Notes: generated by a model from the sequence alone, not told the origin. Shown: positions 19,683 through 29,888, counted from the first letter of the stretch. The stretch: 64,000 nucleotides of DNA from Algicola sagamiensis DSM 14643 (GCF_000374485.1 NZ_KB894499.1:62001-126000); one strand, 5' to 3'. A program made the numbers and translations.

Positions 19683-20290
19683 TATTGTTGCTTGTTGTCT
19701 TTGTCTTCTTTTTCAGCTTCCACTTGCGTTTGCTTCAGCTTCATCATTTTCTGATGCTCGAAATAAGCTGAGTTCAAGCGTTGTTGCTGCTGTGTCGCTG
19801 ACTGAGAACGTTGCTCTAAGATAGGACGTTGTGTCGATAGACTGACAGGTGAAGCACTACCCGCCGTCGGGATTGTCTGCAAAACAGGAATTGGAGAAGT
19901 ATCTTCCAGTACTTCCTGTTGTCCTGCGTACTGATTGACACCGACGACAGCCACTGCTGCAACTGTTGCTGCAACACCAACCTGAACCGTACGTTGCAAT
20001 ACAGGAAATTGCGTGACATTCGCCAGCTTATCGACAACACGTTGACCAAATGATACTTTTTTCTGCTCAAGGGATACCAGTGTTGCTTCATTCTCAAGTG
20101 CATCAGCAATTCGATCTGTAATATCAAATTGCAATTGCGCTGGAACATCATCACGCATCACATCCCCAATCAGGTTGTATCGCATCCAAGTGCTTTGCTG
20201 CACTTCATCCAGCTCTAAACATTGCATCTCCTCTGTGGTGAGTTCATTATCCACAAAGGCAGATAGTTTTTCATTGCGGCTCGTTGACAT
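19682..20290 (-). CDS. rseA: Anti-sigma-E factor RseA (MucA)
   Basis: A 202-residue single-pass inner-membrane anti-sigma factor. The N-terminal cytoplasmic domain (EKLSAFVDNELTTEEMQCL) binds RpoE; a membrane helix spans about residues 103-121 (VGVAATVAAVAVVGV). The periplasmic tail is Gln-rich and ends in a charged KEDKDNKQQ, longer than needed for RseB binding. Stress-induced DegS/RseP cleavage releases RpoE. It sits 15 bases after rpoE in the operon. Confidence 0.93.
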   Translation of the reverse strand: MSTSRNEKLSAFVDNELTTEEMQCLELDEVQQSTWMRYNLIGDVMRDDVPAQLQFDITDRIADALENEATLVSLEQKKVSFGQRVVDKLANVTQFPVLQRTVQVGVAATVAAVAVVGVNQYAGQQEVLEDTSPIPVLQTIPTAGSASPVSLSTQRPILEQRSQSATQQQQRLNSAYFEHQKMMKLKQTQVEAEKEDKDNKQQ

Positions 20291-20305
20291 GTTACCTTCC
20301 CAAAC

Positions 20306-20884
20306 CTACTGTTGAATCAAGGGGTTCACTTTTTTATCAATTGCTTCACGCGCTCGAAAAATCCGGGAACGTACTGTTCCAACCGGACAATCCATGATAT
20401 TTGCAATTTCCTCATAACTTAAGCCTTCAAGCTCACGTAATGTGATTGCCGTCCGTAAGTCATCCGGAAGTGCTTCTATTGTCGAGAATACAACTTGTTT
20501 CAGTTCGTTTGTCAGCAATAAACTCTCTGGTGAACCATTTTCTTTTAGCGCATCTCCACCTTCATAGTATTCTGCGTCTTCCGCATCAACATCTGAAACT
20601 GGTGGTTTACGCCCCATTGCAACCAGGTAGTTTTTCGCACAATTCACGGCAATCCGATACAACCAAGTATAGAATGCACTATCGCCTCGGAAGTTCGGCA
20701 ATGCCCGATATGCTTTGATAAACGCTTCCTGTGCCACATCAGCGACATCCCCAGGATTTGAAACATAACGTGATATTAAGTTCATTACTTTATGTTGGTA
20801 TTTGCTCACCAACAGGTTAAATGCCCTTTTATCTCCGTTTTGCACTCTTTTTATTAGTTCTAAATCTGTACGTTGCTCGCTCAT
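20306..20884 (-). CDS. rpoE: RNA polymerase sigma-E factor (AlgU type)
   Basis: A 192-residue ECF sigma factor for envelope stress. Region 2 reads ISRYVSNPGDVADVAQEAFIKAYRALPNFRGDSAFYTWLYRIAVNCAKNYL, abridged here as the segments VADVAQEAFIKAYRAL and FYTWLYRIAVNCAKN. Region 4 includes LPDDLRTAITLRELEGLSY and GTVRSRIFRAREAI. It is the first gene of rpoE-rseA-rseB-rseC and diverges from nadB, as in many gammaproteobacteria. A sigma-E consensus promoter upstream indicates positive autoregulation. mucD/degP is not adjacent. Confidence 0.97.
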   Translation of the reverse strand: MSEQRTDLELIKRVQNGDKRAFNLLVSKYQHKVMNLISRYVSNPGDVADVAQEAFIKAYRALPNFRGDSAFYTWLYRIAVNCAKNYLVAMGRKPPVSDVDAEDAEYYEGGDALKENGSPESLLLTNELKQVVFSTIEALPDDLRTAITLRELEGLSYEEIANIMDCPVGTVRSRIFRAREAIDKKVNPLIQQ

Positions 20885-20952
20885 CCGAGCTCACTCTCCC
20901 ACTTAAACTTCTTTGCTAGTTTGCAGAGCTGACTCGTCGCTTGCCTGATTCA

Positions 20953-20979
20953 TCAGACTAGGACTGATTGAAAAAGTTC
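20953..20979 (-). promoter_or_regulatory. Sigma-E (AlgU) autoregulatory promoter of rpoE
   Basis: On the minus strand: GAACTT (20974-20979), a 16-base spacer and TCTGA (20953-20957), an exact match to the GAACTT-N16/17-TCTGA consensus of RpoE/AlgU. It lies about 70 bases before the rpoE ATG. Confidence 0.85.
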
Positions 20980-21099
20980 TGTAAACGCATAAAAAAAGAT
21001 AAACTATCTCATATTTTCTAATTCCGGCGATGGAATAGCAAGGTGAAAACCGCTCATCATTGAAAGCAACCGTCGCCAATCAGAGGCTTAGTTTACCGT

Positions 21100-22704
21100 A
21101 TGAGTCAATCGATTGAACACCTTTGTGATGTATTAATTATCGGCAGTGGTGCTGCTGGCCTATCCTTGGCCCTTAAACTTGCCGATGAGGCGAATGTTGT
21201 TGTTTTGAGTAAAGGGGAAATCAGGGAGGGTTCAACTTTATACGCGCAAGGGGGGATTGCTGCCGTATTTGATGAAAACGACAGCATTGAGTCTCACGTC
21301 AATGATACGCTAAAAGCCGGTGATGGTCTCTGCGAAAAAGAAACTGTGGAGTATACCGCAGAACACGCAAAATCTTGCTTGGAGTGGCTCATTCAACAAG
21401 GTGTTCCGTTTGATCAGGAAACTGATAACCAAGGACAAAAACGATTTCACTTAACCCGCGAAGGTGGACATAGCCATCGCAGGATCCTTCACGCAGCGGA
21501 TGCCACTGGGCGAGCCGTACAAACGACACTGGTTGAACAAGTCAGACAACATCCAAACATTCATTTGTTTGAGCGTTATAATGCCGTTGACCTCATCACA
21601 GGACAAAAGTTAGGCCTGCAAAATAATAAATGTCATGGTGCTTATGTCTGGAATCGTGAAAAAGAAGTGGTCGAAGTGATAAAAGCACGCTTTGTCGCTT
21701 TATGTTCTGGCGGTGCCAGTAAAGTCTATCTCTATACCAGTAATCCCGACGTTTCCAGCGGTGATGGCATTGCAATGGCTTGGCGTGCAGGTTGCCGCGT
21801 TGCAAACATGGAGTTTAATCAATTTCATCCCACCAGCTTATATCACCCAAAAGCACCGAATTTCCTCATCACAGAAGCGATGCGGGGTGAAGGCGCATAT
21901 TTGACCCGTGAAGATGGTACACGTTTTATGGCTGAATTTGATGATCGAGAAGAGCTTGCTCCACGAGATGTTGTCGCACGTGCCATTGATTACGAAATGA
22001 AGCGCTCAGGTGCAAGCTGTGTCTATCTGGATATTACACATCAACCAAAAGACTTTATCATCGAGCACTTTCCAACGATTTATGCGAAATGCCTGAGTGT
22101 TGGGATTGATATCACTAAAGAAGCGATACCGGTTGTGCCAGCAGCACATTATACATGTGGTGGCGTTGTCACTAATCAGAACGGGAAAACCGATTTGGAC
22201 AACCTGTACGCGATTGGGGAAGTTGCTTATACAGGGCTGCATGGTGCAAATCGTATGGCAAGTAACTCTCTGTTAGAGTGTATCGTCTATGCTCATTCAG
22301 CTGCAAAGCACATTCTTTCTGAACTGGATGAACCCATGCCTGAACTGAACTTTCCTGCTTGGGACGAAAGTCGTGTGACAAACTCCGATGAAGAAGTCGT
22401 GATCACCCATAATTGGCACGAACTTCGGTTGTTTATGTGGGATTATGTCGGTATTGTCCGTTCAACAAAACGGCTCGAAAGAGCCTTGCGACGTATCGAA
22501 TTGCTCAAGCAAGAAATTCATGATTACTATGCGAACTTCAGAGTAAGCAACAACCTGCTTGAGCTAAGAAACCTCGTTCAAGTTGCCGAACTGATTGTAA
22601 AATCCGCCCTATCCAGACGAGAGAGTCGAGGCTTACACTACACCATCGATTATCCTGAACGAGAAGAGTGCCCAACACCGACGTATCTTTCCCCAACTCG
22701 CTAA
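21100..22704 (+). CDS. nadB: L-aspartate oxidase
   Basis: A 534-residue flavoenzyme oxidising L-aspartate to iminoaspartate, the first step of NAD synthesis. It has the FAD dinucleotide-binding [17 protein letters not shown], then [12 protein letters not shown]. The active-site region includes [18 protein letters not shown] and [14 protein letters not shown], and near the FAD end [21 protein letters not shown]. The C-terminal helical domain is complete. Divergent from rpoE. Its stop overlaps the end of ygfX, convergent, by four bases. With nadE in the same window, two NAD-synthesis genes lie within 6 kb but not in one operon. Confidence 0.96.
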   Translation: MSQSIEHLCDVLIIGSGAAGLSLALKLADEANVVVLSKGEIREGSTLYAQGGIAAVFDENDSIESHVNDTLKAGDGLCEKETVEYTAEHAKSCLEWLIQQGVPFDQETDNQGQKRFHLTREGGHSHRRILHAADATGRAVQTTLVEQVRQHPNIHLFERYNAVDLITGQKLGLQNNKCHGAYVWNREKEVVEVIKARFVALCSGGASKVYLYTSNPDVSSGDGIAMAWRAGCRVANMEFNQFHPTSLYHPKAPNFLITEAMRGEGAYLTREDGTRFMAEFDDREELAPRDVVARAIDYEMKRSGASCVYLDITHQPKDFIIEHFPTIYAKCLSVGIDITKEAIPVVPAAHYTCGGVVTNQNGKTDLDNLYAIGEVAYTGLHGANRMASNSLLECIVYAHSAAKHILSELDEPMPELNFPAWDESRVTNSDEEVVITHNWHELRLFMWDYVGIVRSTKRLERALRRIELLKQEIHDYYANFRVSNNLLELRNLVQVAELIVKSALSRRESRGLHYTIDYPEREECPTPTYLSPTR

Positions 22705-23120
22705 TATTTGGAATGAATCAGCCTGGAGACTCGCGCAAAGTCTTCAGGCGTCATTTGATCCCGCCAAATCATCACTTTCTTCAATTGATGACGACTTGGA
22801 CAGCTCAACCAAAGGACACAGAACCAAGGCATCACATAGCTTTGCTGACTCACTTGCCAGCGACTGCTTTCATCATTGAGTTCATAGAATATCCCCTGTG
22901 AGATATCAATCAGGTAACATCCACAAAAGAGTCGAACCCGCTTCAATAACAGATAAAAAAGACAACACATGATGATGAATTGTAACAAGAGAAGTACTTT
23001 AGGAACCGCTAAAGGATAAAGTGAAGCACCGAGAGAGACTACGCCGATGCAAAAAATGCATCGACGCCAAATCGCCCATAATTTGCTCGTCCCTGAACAG
23101 GCAATCTTAAACTTTGACAC
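22701..23120 (-). CDS. ygfX: YgfX-family membrane protein
   Basis: 139 residues with two membrane helices near the N-terminus (about residues 21-60, [19 protein letters not shown] and [18 protein letters not shown]) and a soluble C-terminal domain. This layout and the position directly after sdhE, overlapping it by 14 bases, identify YgfX (CptA), which in E. coli is reported to inhibit cytoskeletal proteins FtsZ/MreB, with sdhE considered its partner. The sequence is poorly conserved overall, so the call relies on context plus topology. It converges with nadB. Confidence 0.8.
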   Translation of the reverse strand: MSKFKIACSGTSKLWAIWRRCIFCIGVVSLGASLYPLAVPKVLLLLQFIIMCCLFYLLLKRVRLFCGCYLIDISQGIFYELNDESSRWQVSQQSYVMPWFCVLWLSCPSRHQLKKVMIWRDQMTPEDFARVSRLIHSKY

Positions 23121-23358
23121 GATTGAGAATCATATCCACCATGGCTGCAAGTTCTTTATCCTGACAATCCTGATGGCCCATAAACCAGGCAAATAAATCT
23201 GGATCATCGCAAGTCAACAGTCGCTGAAAAATGGCTTTGTCTTCCTCAGACAATGCATCATATGCATCATCTACAAATGGCCGAAAAAGCACATCTAATT
23301 CGAGCATTCCACGACGGCAGGCCCATTTTAACCTTGATTTACTATCAAGCGTCGTCAT
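23107..23358 (-). CDS. sdhE: FAD assembly factor SdhE
   Basis: An 83-residue cytoplasmic protein with the family motif RRGMLELD (RGxxE type) needed to attach FAD covalently to SdhA/FrdA. The middle FRPFVDDAYDALSEEDKAIFQRLLTCDDPDLFAWFMG is the typical all-helical YgfY/SdhE sequence (two motif blocks quoted: DALSEEDKAIFQRLL and DDPDLFAWFMG). It precedes ygfX with an overlapping junction. High confidence from size, motif and neighbour. Confidence 0.95.
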   Translation of the reverse strand: MTTLDSKSRLKWACRRGMLELDVLFRPFVDDAYDALSEEDKAIFQRLLTCDDPDLFAWFMGHQDCQDKELAAMVDMILNRVKV

Positions 23359-23520
23359 ATCTACCTCGGAAGATATTTTTTATCAGCCCGCATTGTAGCA
23401 AATTGTGCTTCGAAGTTGAGGGGGAATTTCAAATAAATCGACTTCCACCTTTCATCACTTTAAGTTCGCTGCATCAGGAAAGAGAATCTTCAACAAATTC
23501 ATGATAAACTCAGGCAAAAA

Positions 23521-24480
23521 ATGACAGATGATGCTATGGAACTCTATCGCTTCCCAATAGAAGATGAAGTGTGTGAACTTTCACACTTTTCGATTTTTCG
23601 CGTCAGTGGTGTAGACAGAAAAACTTTCTTGCAAGGCCAGCTGACCTGTGATCTCAATACCCTTAGTGCCAATCAATGGCTTCTTGGTGCGCGTTGTGAC
23701 GCTAAGGGGAAGATGCAAGGCATACTCCGAATATTCGAATATCAAGAAGTATTGTATCTCCTTGGTTCGAAGGCAGAACTCGAAGCATCAATTACTGAGC
23801 TGAAAAAATATAGTATTTTTTCAAAAGTTGAATGGCAAGACATTAGCAGTGACTACCGTATTTTGGGCGTTTTTGGACAATCAGTACAACAAAGGTTGCA
23901 ACCTCAATTTTCAATTGAGCCTCAAGGCAACTTATTCGCTTCAGATGATCATATGCTTCTTCGCTGGCAGGAAAACCGCTTTGTTCTCCTGCAACCTAGC
24001 CGTTTACCAATAGGTGAAGTACCCAATGAACAAGCGCTGATACATTGGAAAATCCACGATATCCAACAGGGTATACCACACCTGACATCTGCAAGTTTGA
24101 ATGAATATGTCCCCCAAATGCTCAACTTACAAGCACTGGGTGGGGTTTCATTTAAAAAAGGTTGTTACTCAGGCCAGGAAATGGTCGCGCGCATGCATTA
24201 TTTAGGCAAGAATAAGAAAGCGATGTATATCCTACATGGTCAATCTGGTGATGCTGAACCAGGCGTTGTCATTGAGCAGGCGATCGGCGAAAACTGGCGT
24301 AGAGCAGGACATATCATCAATGTTGCTGCCGAAGAAAAACAATTATTTATTCTCGCTGTGCTTCCCATTGATTTGGAACCAACGACACAGCTCAGATTGA
24401 AAGGGGATGAGGATGAACACATCTTGTCGATCGTCCCTTTACCCTATCCTCTTAAAGAAGAAACTAAGGAAACCGAATGA
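23521..24480 (+). CDS. ygfZ: Folate-binding iron-sulfur-cluster protein YgfZ
   Basis: A 319-residue GcvT-like protein with the YgfZ signature KGCYSGQEMVARMHYLG (about residues 218-235) and an N-terminal FLQGQLTCDLN segment. YgfZ uses tetrahydrofolate to support [4Fe-4S] enzymes such as MiaB. An internal ATG at codon 6 is an alternative start. It diverges from sdhE/ygfX and overlaps the following slyD by four bases (ATGA), so the two are translationally coupled. Confidence 0.93.
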   Translation: MTDDAMELYRFPIEDEVCELSHFSIFRVSGVDRKTFLQGQLTCDLNTLSANQWLLGARCDAKGKMQGILRIFEYQEVLYLLGSKAELEASITELKKYSIFSKVEWQDISSDYRILGVFGQSVQQRLQPQFSIEPQGNLFASDDHMLLRWQENRFVLLQPSRLPIGEVPNEQALIHWKIHDIQQGIPHLTSASLNEYVPQMLNLQALGGVSFKKGCYSGQEMVARMHYLGKNKKAMYILHGQSGDAEPGVVIEQAIGENWRRAGHIINVAAEEKQLFILAVLPIDLEPTTQLRLKGDEDEHILSIVPLPYPLKEETKETE

Positions 24481-24962
24481 ATATCGAAAAAAATGTTGTT
24501 GTCAAAATGCATTATAGTGTGATGGATAAAGAAGAGAACCTCATCGACAGCTCTTATGATGATGAGCCTCTTGAGTTTATCCAAGGCTTTGGTTTCCTGA
24601 TCGAAGGATTAGAAAAAGCACTTGAGGGGAAACAGTCTGGCGACAAGTTAAGCGTCGATGTTCAAGCGGCTGATGCATATGGTGAACGTGCTGATGGCCT
24701 AGTTCAAACTGTACCAATGTCCATGTTTGGTGATGTCGAAGTGGAAGTCGGCATGCAATTTCGTGCAACGACTGATGATGGTGAACAAACGGTGATCGTC
24801 ATTGATGTGACAGATGAAGAAGTCACTGTCGATGGCAACCATCCACTTGCAGGTATTGATCTGAAATTTGACGTTGAAATCCTTGATGTTCGTGCAGCAA
24901 CCGAAGAAGAGCTTTCTCATGGTCATGTTCATGGTGAAGGCGGTTGTGGTCATTCCCACTAA
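24477..24962 (+). CDS. slyD: FKBP-type peptidyl-prolyl isomerase, SlyD family
   Basis: 161 residues. Residues 1-70 and 130-145 form the split FKBP domain (YSVMDKEENLIDSSYDDEPLEFIQG, quoted as YSVMDKEENLIDSS and EFIQGFG). Between them is the insert-in-flap chaperone domain (FRATTDDGEQTVIVIDVTDEEVTVDGN, quoted as TVIVIDVTDEEVTVDGN). The short tail HGHVHGEGGCGHSH is His-rich, the SlyD metal-binding feature. It catalyses proline isomerisation and may deliver nickel. Overlap with ygfZ indicates one operon. Confidence 0.93.
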   Translation: MNIEKNVVVKMHYSVMDKEENLIDSSYDDEPLEFIQGFGFLIEGLEKALEGKQSGDKLSVDVQAADAYGERADGLVQTVPMSMFGDVEVEVGMQFRATTDDGEQTVIVIDVTDEEVTVDGNHPLAGIDLKFDVEILDVRAATEEELSHGHVHGEGGCGHSH

Positions 24963-25073
24963 TTTTTGCGTTTATAGACTGAATTCCTTCGTGCCGGTGA
25001 TTGGCGCGAAGGTCATCTTAGCATTATCCTTTTTAAGGTCCGTTATCACATTTGAGCAACCAGAATATATGTT

Positions 25074-27383
25074 ATGAAAGGACGTATCATTGCTGTAATT
25101 ATCCTGGCCCTGATGGTTGCTGTTTATGCAAAACGTGATGCCATTATCCTCTATCTGCTTTCCGGCTGGCTTGAAAAGCAGGGATATGAGATCACCTGTC
25201 CACTTGAGCTAGACAGTTTCAAACCAATTCAAGTCAAAGCACTTTGTTTAGAACATCCTACTTTTTCTGCAAACTTCAACCAAATCAATATTGAGTGGAA
25301 CTTTGATGGGGTTCAGCGCATCGATTTAGAAGCACTACAGTACCGACCTGTGGATAACCAGCCAAAGCAACCACAGAAAACGTTCGAAATGAAAGATGCG
25401 GTGCATATGCTGCAAGATGGCATTAGTCAGCTGAATGAACTCCCCGAGCTACATCTGAGTAATATTTCATTAAAGCCTTTTTCAGACCAGCCTCCGATGA
25501 CATTATCGGTGCAGCATCATCCGGCGGAAGAAACAACCATCAAAATGAGCTGGAAAAACAAAGATGCCCTCATACAGCTGAAATACAAAGCTGAGCATAC
25601 AGCCACCAATCTGGATATCCCACCTGAGTGGTTGACCCCATGGCTTGATGATTTGCCTGTTTCTGTCAAACCCACATCATTACACTTTACTGCGATACTC
25701 AGCAATACAGATGCTCTACTCCTGCAACTTCAAAGCTCAACACCATGGCAGGTTCAAAAAGATGAGCTATCTATCGACATCTATCCAAACCTGAAACTTC
25801 AGTTCTCTCAGCAGGAAGAAGGTGCTTCAATTGACTGGTTAGACAGTGCATTCCAATTTAAAACAAAAGCACTCACAAAACTTCTACCAGAAGGTGTATC
25901 CATCAGCCCTGTTCCAGATGAATATAAATTACACATTTCTGGCGTTACATTACTTCCAAAAGGTCATCGCACTGAAGTGCTTTCGTTACCAGACATGTTA
26001 CTCACTGCGGAAAAACAGCTTCAGGTTGAGTTCACACAAGGCCGGTTAGACTTACTCAACAAGCAATACACCGTAACAACACAAACGGAAGTAAAGAATA
26101 TGCAGGTCGGGTTAGAGGAGAAGGGGATAACACTGAAAGCTGTTTCAATGCAAACAAATAGCCAGGTTGTTTTGTCACCAACGATCCATACAATTCAGTG
26201 GGATAAGTTGCGAATACGTGCTGAACAGCTCTATCAAAAAGAGGTGATCCTTGATCACCCCATTGTCGAGATCCAATCTGCCCAGATCAATCATGTCATC
26301 GATCAGCCAACTCAACTACAGCTCAAAGGCAAAATGACTAGTGGAACACTCAATCACCCTCAGTTGAAAGTCAATAGTGTACAACTCCCTTTCGAAGTGC
26401 ATTCTTCTGATATAACGAAATCACTCGCCTTTATGGAGGTCACTAGTCAACTTTCTTTAGAATCAATTCCACTTTGTCATCTGAACCTGAAGCAAAAGAA
26501 TCTGGAAGTTAAGTGTGACAAAATGCACTTGATACCATTCAAATCTTGGGTACAGCATGATGCTGTAGACCTTGTTGATTTGCAGGATGGTTACTTGAGT
26601 ATTGGGTTAAAGGGAGAACTTAATACGCCTTATTCCATACATGTTGGACTCTCTGATGTATCTGGCGTTTATCAAGAAATATCCTTCAATAAAATGGAGC
26701 TACAAGGTGAAGGAAACCTCGATACCCAAAAGCCCACACTACAAGTCAAAGGGCCATGGACCCTTCAAGAACTAAACCCGGGAATCCCAGCAACTGATAT
26801 GAGCGGCAATTGGGAAGCCATCTACAAGAATGGACAACTTGGATTCAATACTCAGTCCATTATTGGGAAAACATTAGGGGGCACATTCCAGGTCGATCAA
26901 TTGAAATACCCGATCGCACCGCAGAAGTTTCAAGTGTCCGTAGATAAAATTGAGCTGCAACAGTTGGCTAAACAGAATGAAAAAGTAGACATTCAAACAA
27001 ATGGGCAAATATCCGGCTTCTTGCCAATTCGGATCAGCAAACTCGGTGCTTCAATTGAAAATGGGAAACTAAAAAATCAAAATCCTGGTTATCTCAAGCT
27101 ACAATCTAACGAAGCAATTGAAGCACTCAAACAAAATGATCCAAGTTTAAAAATCGTTATGGAAGCACTTGAGAATTTACACTTTCAGGTGCTCAGAGCC
27201 GAAGTCACGATGGGCGTCAAAGGGGATATGGACTTACAAGTTCGTATTGAAGGAAATAACCCAGATATGGATACACCAGTCAATCTCAATTATACGCATC
27301 AGGAAAACGTCTATATGCTGCTAAAAACATTGAGACTTGGTGAATCATTGTCAAAGTCTATCGAAGAATCATTGCAACAATAA
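25074..27383 (+). CDS. ydbH: Intermembrane phospholipid transport protein, YdbH family
   Basis: 769 residues: an N-terminal signal anchor (about residues 4-20, IIAVIILALMVAVYA) followed by a long periplasmic beta-rich AsmA-like (DUF2235-type YdbH) repeat structure and a C-terminal domain (about residues 600-760). YdbH bridges inner and outer membranes and, with TamB and YhdP, moves phospholipids outward. The next two genes are ynbE and ydbL, its known partners, in the same order as E. coli, separated by 11 and 13 bases. The primary sequence is weakly conserved; context settles the identification. Confidence 0.85.
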   Translation: MKGRIIAVIILALMVAVYAKRDAIILYLLSGWLEKQGYEITCPLELDSFKPIQVKALCLEHPTFSANFNQINIEWNFDGVQRIDLEALQYRPVDNQPKQPQKTFEMKDAVHMLQDGISQLNELPELHLSNISLKPFSDQPPMTLSVQHHPAEETTIKMSWKNKDALIQLKYKAEHTATNLDIPPEWLTPWLDDLPVSVKPTSLHFTAILSNTDALLLQLQSSTPWQVQKDELSIDIYPNLKLQFSQQEEGASIDWLDSAFQFKTKALTKLLPEGVSISPVPDEYKLHISGVTLLPKGHRTEVLSLPDMLLTAEKQLQVEFTQGRLDLLNKQYTVTTQTEVKNMQVGLEEKGITLKAVSMQTNSQVVLSPTIHTIQWDKLRIRAEQLYQKEVILDHPIVEIQSAQINHVIDQPTQLQLKGKMTSGTLNHPQLKVNSVQLPFEVHSSDITKSLAFMEVTSQLSLESIPLCHLNLKQKNLEVKCDKMHLIPFKSWVQHDAVDLVDLQDGYLSIGLKGELNTPYSIHVGLSDVSGVYQEISFNKMELQGEGNLDTQKPTLQVKGPWTLQELNPGIPATDMSGNWEAIYKNGQLGFNTQSIIGKTLGGTFQVDQLKYPIAPQKFQVSVDKIELQQLAKQNEKVDIQTNGQISGFLPIRISKLGASIENGKLKNQNPGYLKLQSNEAIEALKQNDPSLKIVMEALENLHFQVLRAEVTMGVKGDMDLQVRIEGNNPDMDTPVNLNYTHQENVYMLLKTLRLGESLSKSIEESLQQ

Positions 27384-27394
27384 GGAGTCACTCT

Positions 27395-27580
27395 TTGAAA
27401 CAATTATTGATGATAAGCAGCATCATCATGGTGCTTTTGTCGGGCTGCACACACCGTGTTGAAGTTGCAGCAAAAGAGCCGATTGAAATTAACTTGAATG
27501 TCAAAGTTGATCATCAGATCCGCGTCAAAGTCGATAAAGAACTTGATGACGTGATCAGTGAAGACAGTGGATTATTCTAA
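27395..27580 (+). CDS. ynbE: YnbE-family outer-membrane lipoprotein
   Basis: 61 residues. Starts at TTG (27395) with a strong AAGGAGT ribosome site in the gap after ydbH. Lipoprotein signal with lipobox LSGC (acylated Cys18) followed by an amphipathic beta-forming segment (EINLNVKVDHQIRVKV) ending in an acidic stretch. In E. coli YnbE stacks on the YdbH C-terminus to complete the intermembrane conduit. The small size, TTG start and operon position agree. Confidence 0.88.
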   Translation: MKQLLMISSIIMVLLSGCTHRVEVAAKEPIEINLNVKVDHQIRVKVDKELDDVISEDSGLF

Positions 27581-27593
27581 GGGGAAATAACAA

Positions 27594-27914
27594 ATGAAAA
27601 AGATAATCAGTACGCTCCTGGCCTGTATGATTTTTGCAACACCTGCTTGGGCAATGACACTGGATGAGGCAAAACAGAAAGGCTTTCTTGGTGAGCAACC
27701 CAATGGTTACCTTGGTCTTGTGAAGGACAATGCGGAAGCCAAAACGCTCATGAATGATATTAATGCTAAACGAAAAGCAACCTATCAGAAACTCGCTACA
27801 AAAAACAAAATTACGTTAGCTGATGTCGCCAAAATTGCTGGCGAAAAAGCAATGAAAAAAACCAAATCAGGCAATTACATTAAAGGTGCTGATGGCCAGT
27901 GGAAGAAGAAGTAA
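27594..27914 (+). CDS. ydbL: YdbL-family periplasmic protein (DUF1318)
   Basis: 106 residues with a cleaved signal peptide (residues 1-20, ending PAWA) and the DUF1318 domain: LDEAKQKGFLGEQPNGYLGLV, quoted in part as KGFLGEQPNGYLG, followed by NAKRKATYQKLA and VAKIAGEKA. YdbL is thought to act as a chaperone that limits excessive YnbE polymerisation on YdbH. It is the last gene of the operon. Strong call. Confidence 0.92.
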   Translation: MKKIISTLLACMIFATPAWAMTLDEAKQKGFLGEQPNGYLGLVKDNAEAKTLMNDINAKRKATYQKLATKNKITLADVAKIAGEKAMKKTKSGNYIKGADGQWKKK

Positions 27915-28502
27915 CGTACTTCGCCCATGACCCAAACGGTTTTGCTTTTTGTTGATCCACAGCAGCACCGCAGGTGCTGCATGTGATGTACCGCGCTTCA
28001 GGATGATTTAAGCGATACCTATAACGACTTCTTAGATATTCAACACCCACACGGTTCTACCAAAAATACACTCGTTCCGTTAAAACAAATTTAGAGGCAA
28101 ATACCTTCGTCTCAGGCGCCCTCCTTTATACTCCATTGATGAGGATGAGAGACATTCCCAATGCCAAGAAGGCACAAAGCACAATATTATCATGAGAATG
28201 CCAACCCCTCCGTGGATCATGGCACGTAGAAGCCGCTTTTTCATGTTTCCAACAACGGATTTTGTATAAACCAAAAGAAAATATTCGCAAAAAAAGCGGT
28301 AAAATTAAAAATTGAATCCAAGGAAACAATTTGGGATTGCAGTATCTTCTCAAATAGCCAAAGGAAAATGAAAGTACACCTATTTCTGTATCTTTATTAC
28401 TTTGGTCTTACATTAATCTGAATAGAAATCAGTTCAATTAAAATTCACACTAAATAATGATATTATTCTCCGCCTTTGCAATTCGCTTTACTCAAATGAC
28501 AT
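27915..28502. other. 588-base intergenic gap; no secure gene
   Basis: Contains a perfect 8-base stem GCAGCACC/GGTGCTGC (27962-27969 and 27973-27980, loop GCA) without a T-run on either strand. On the minus strand a 54-codon frame (28080-28244, starting MKKRLLRAM) with one hydrophobic stretch overlaps a longer, out-of-frame 75-codon frame (28126-28353). Neither resembles a family I recognise. They may be remnants of one decayed membrane-protein gene or chance frames. The right end contains the upstream region of the next lipoprotein gene. Confidence 0.5.
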
Positions 28503-28958
28503 ATGAAGACAATTCACATATTCCTGATTTTCTACCTCAGCCTATTGACTGGGTGCCAATCATCGATACCCGTTGAACAATATAACAAAACACAATGGCA
28601 TGATACTTGGGAGTTAGTCAAAAGAGTTCCCCCGCGTTTTCCAGGAAAAGCGCTCCATGACGGTATTTTTGCAGGCTGTGTTACCTTAGGATTTACAATT
28701 AATCGTGATGGCAAAGCCGAAAGCATACGATTTCTCGGCGAAACCCCAAAAAAGTATTTTGAAAAAGGAGCAAAGGGGTACTTCGGTGAAGAAGCAAGAA
28801 GCGCTTTATATAAATGGCGGTGGGAGCCTAAGCCGAACAATCAAAATAGAGAGCCTGCTAAAAATCAAATCAATATGATTTCTTTTACTGCATTTCCGTC
28901 AATTAATACTGAATGCATCACGAAAGAACAAATTATCAATCATGAAAAATCATCTTAA
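28503..28958 (+). CDS. Lipoprotein with a TonB-C-terminal-like domain
   Basis: 151 residues. Lipoprotein signal with lipobox LTGC (acylated Cys18). The mature protein is essentially a TonB_C-like domain: VKRVPPRFPGKALHDGIFAG, then VTLGFTINRDGKAESIRFLG and ARSALYKWRWEP, the same pattern as the C-terminus of the window's TonB2. There is no N-terminal inner-membrane anchor or proline-rich spacer, so it cannot transduce energy as TonB does. Possibly an outer-membrane-anchored competitor or adaptor of TonB-dependent receptors. It is convergent with adk and has no operon partners. Confidence 0.7.
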   Translation: MKTIHIFLIFYLSLLTGCQSSIPVEQYNKTQWHDTWELVKRVPPRFPGKALHDGIFAGCVTLGFTINRDGKAESIRFLGETPKKYFEKGAKGYFGEEARSALYKWRWEPKPNNQNREPAKNQINMISFTAFPSINTECITKEQIINHEKSS

Positions 28959-28975
28959 GCAGTGTTCATGAGAAG

Positions 28976-29009
28976 CCGATCACCTAGCAGTTTGTTGCCA
29001 GGTGATCGG
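28976..29009. repeat. Inverted repeat between convergent genes
   Basis: CCGATCACCT (28976-28985) and AGGTGATCGG (29000-29009) are perfect 10-base arms around a 14-base loop, with further GCA/TGC pairing inside. There is no T-run, so it may be a weak or Rho-assisted terminator for the lipoprotein gene and adk. Confidence 0.6.
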
Positions 29010-29017
29010 GTGGTAAA

Positions 29018-29689
<672 letters not shown>

Positions 29690-29834
29690 TTATTTGGTCA
29701 AATCAGTTTGGAATAGTTACATAAAAAACTTACCCGCTGCAAGGGGTTTATCCATTCAAAATGCAAGTTGTTGAGATTCTTTTTCCAAGTGGAGGATATT
29801 TATATCAGATTGCGTAAATTTTGCATATTTCTAA

Positions 29835-29864
29835 TACAAAAACGCCAACGAAATTGTTGGCGTT
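29835..29864 (-). terminator. Intrinsic terminator of htpG
   Basis: AACGCCAAC (29841-29849), loop GAAATT, GTTGGCGTT (29856-29864). On the minus strand it is followed by TTTTTG-type sequence. It lies 25 bases past the htpG stop. Confidence 0.85.
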
Positions 29865-29888
29865 TGGAAGTCTGAAGATTGTGAAAAC

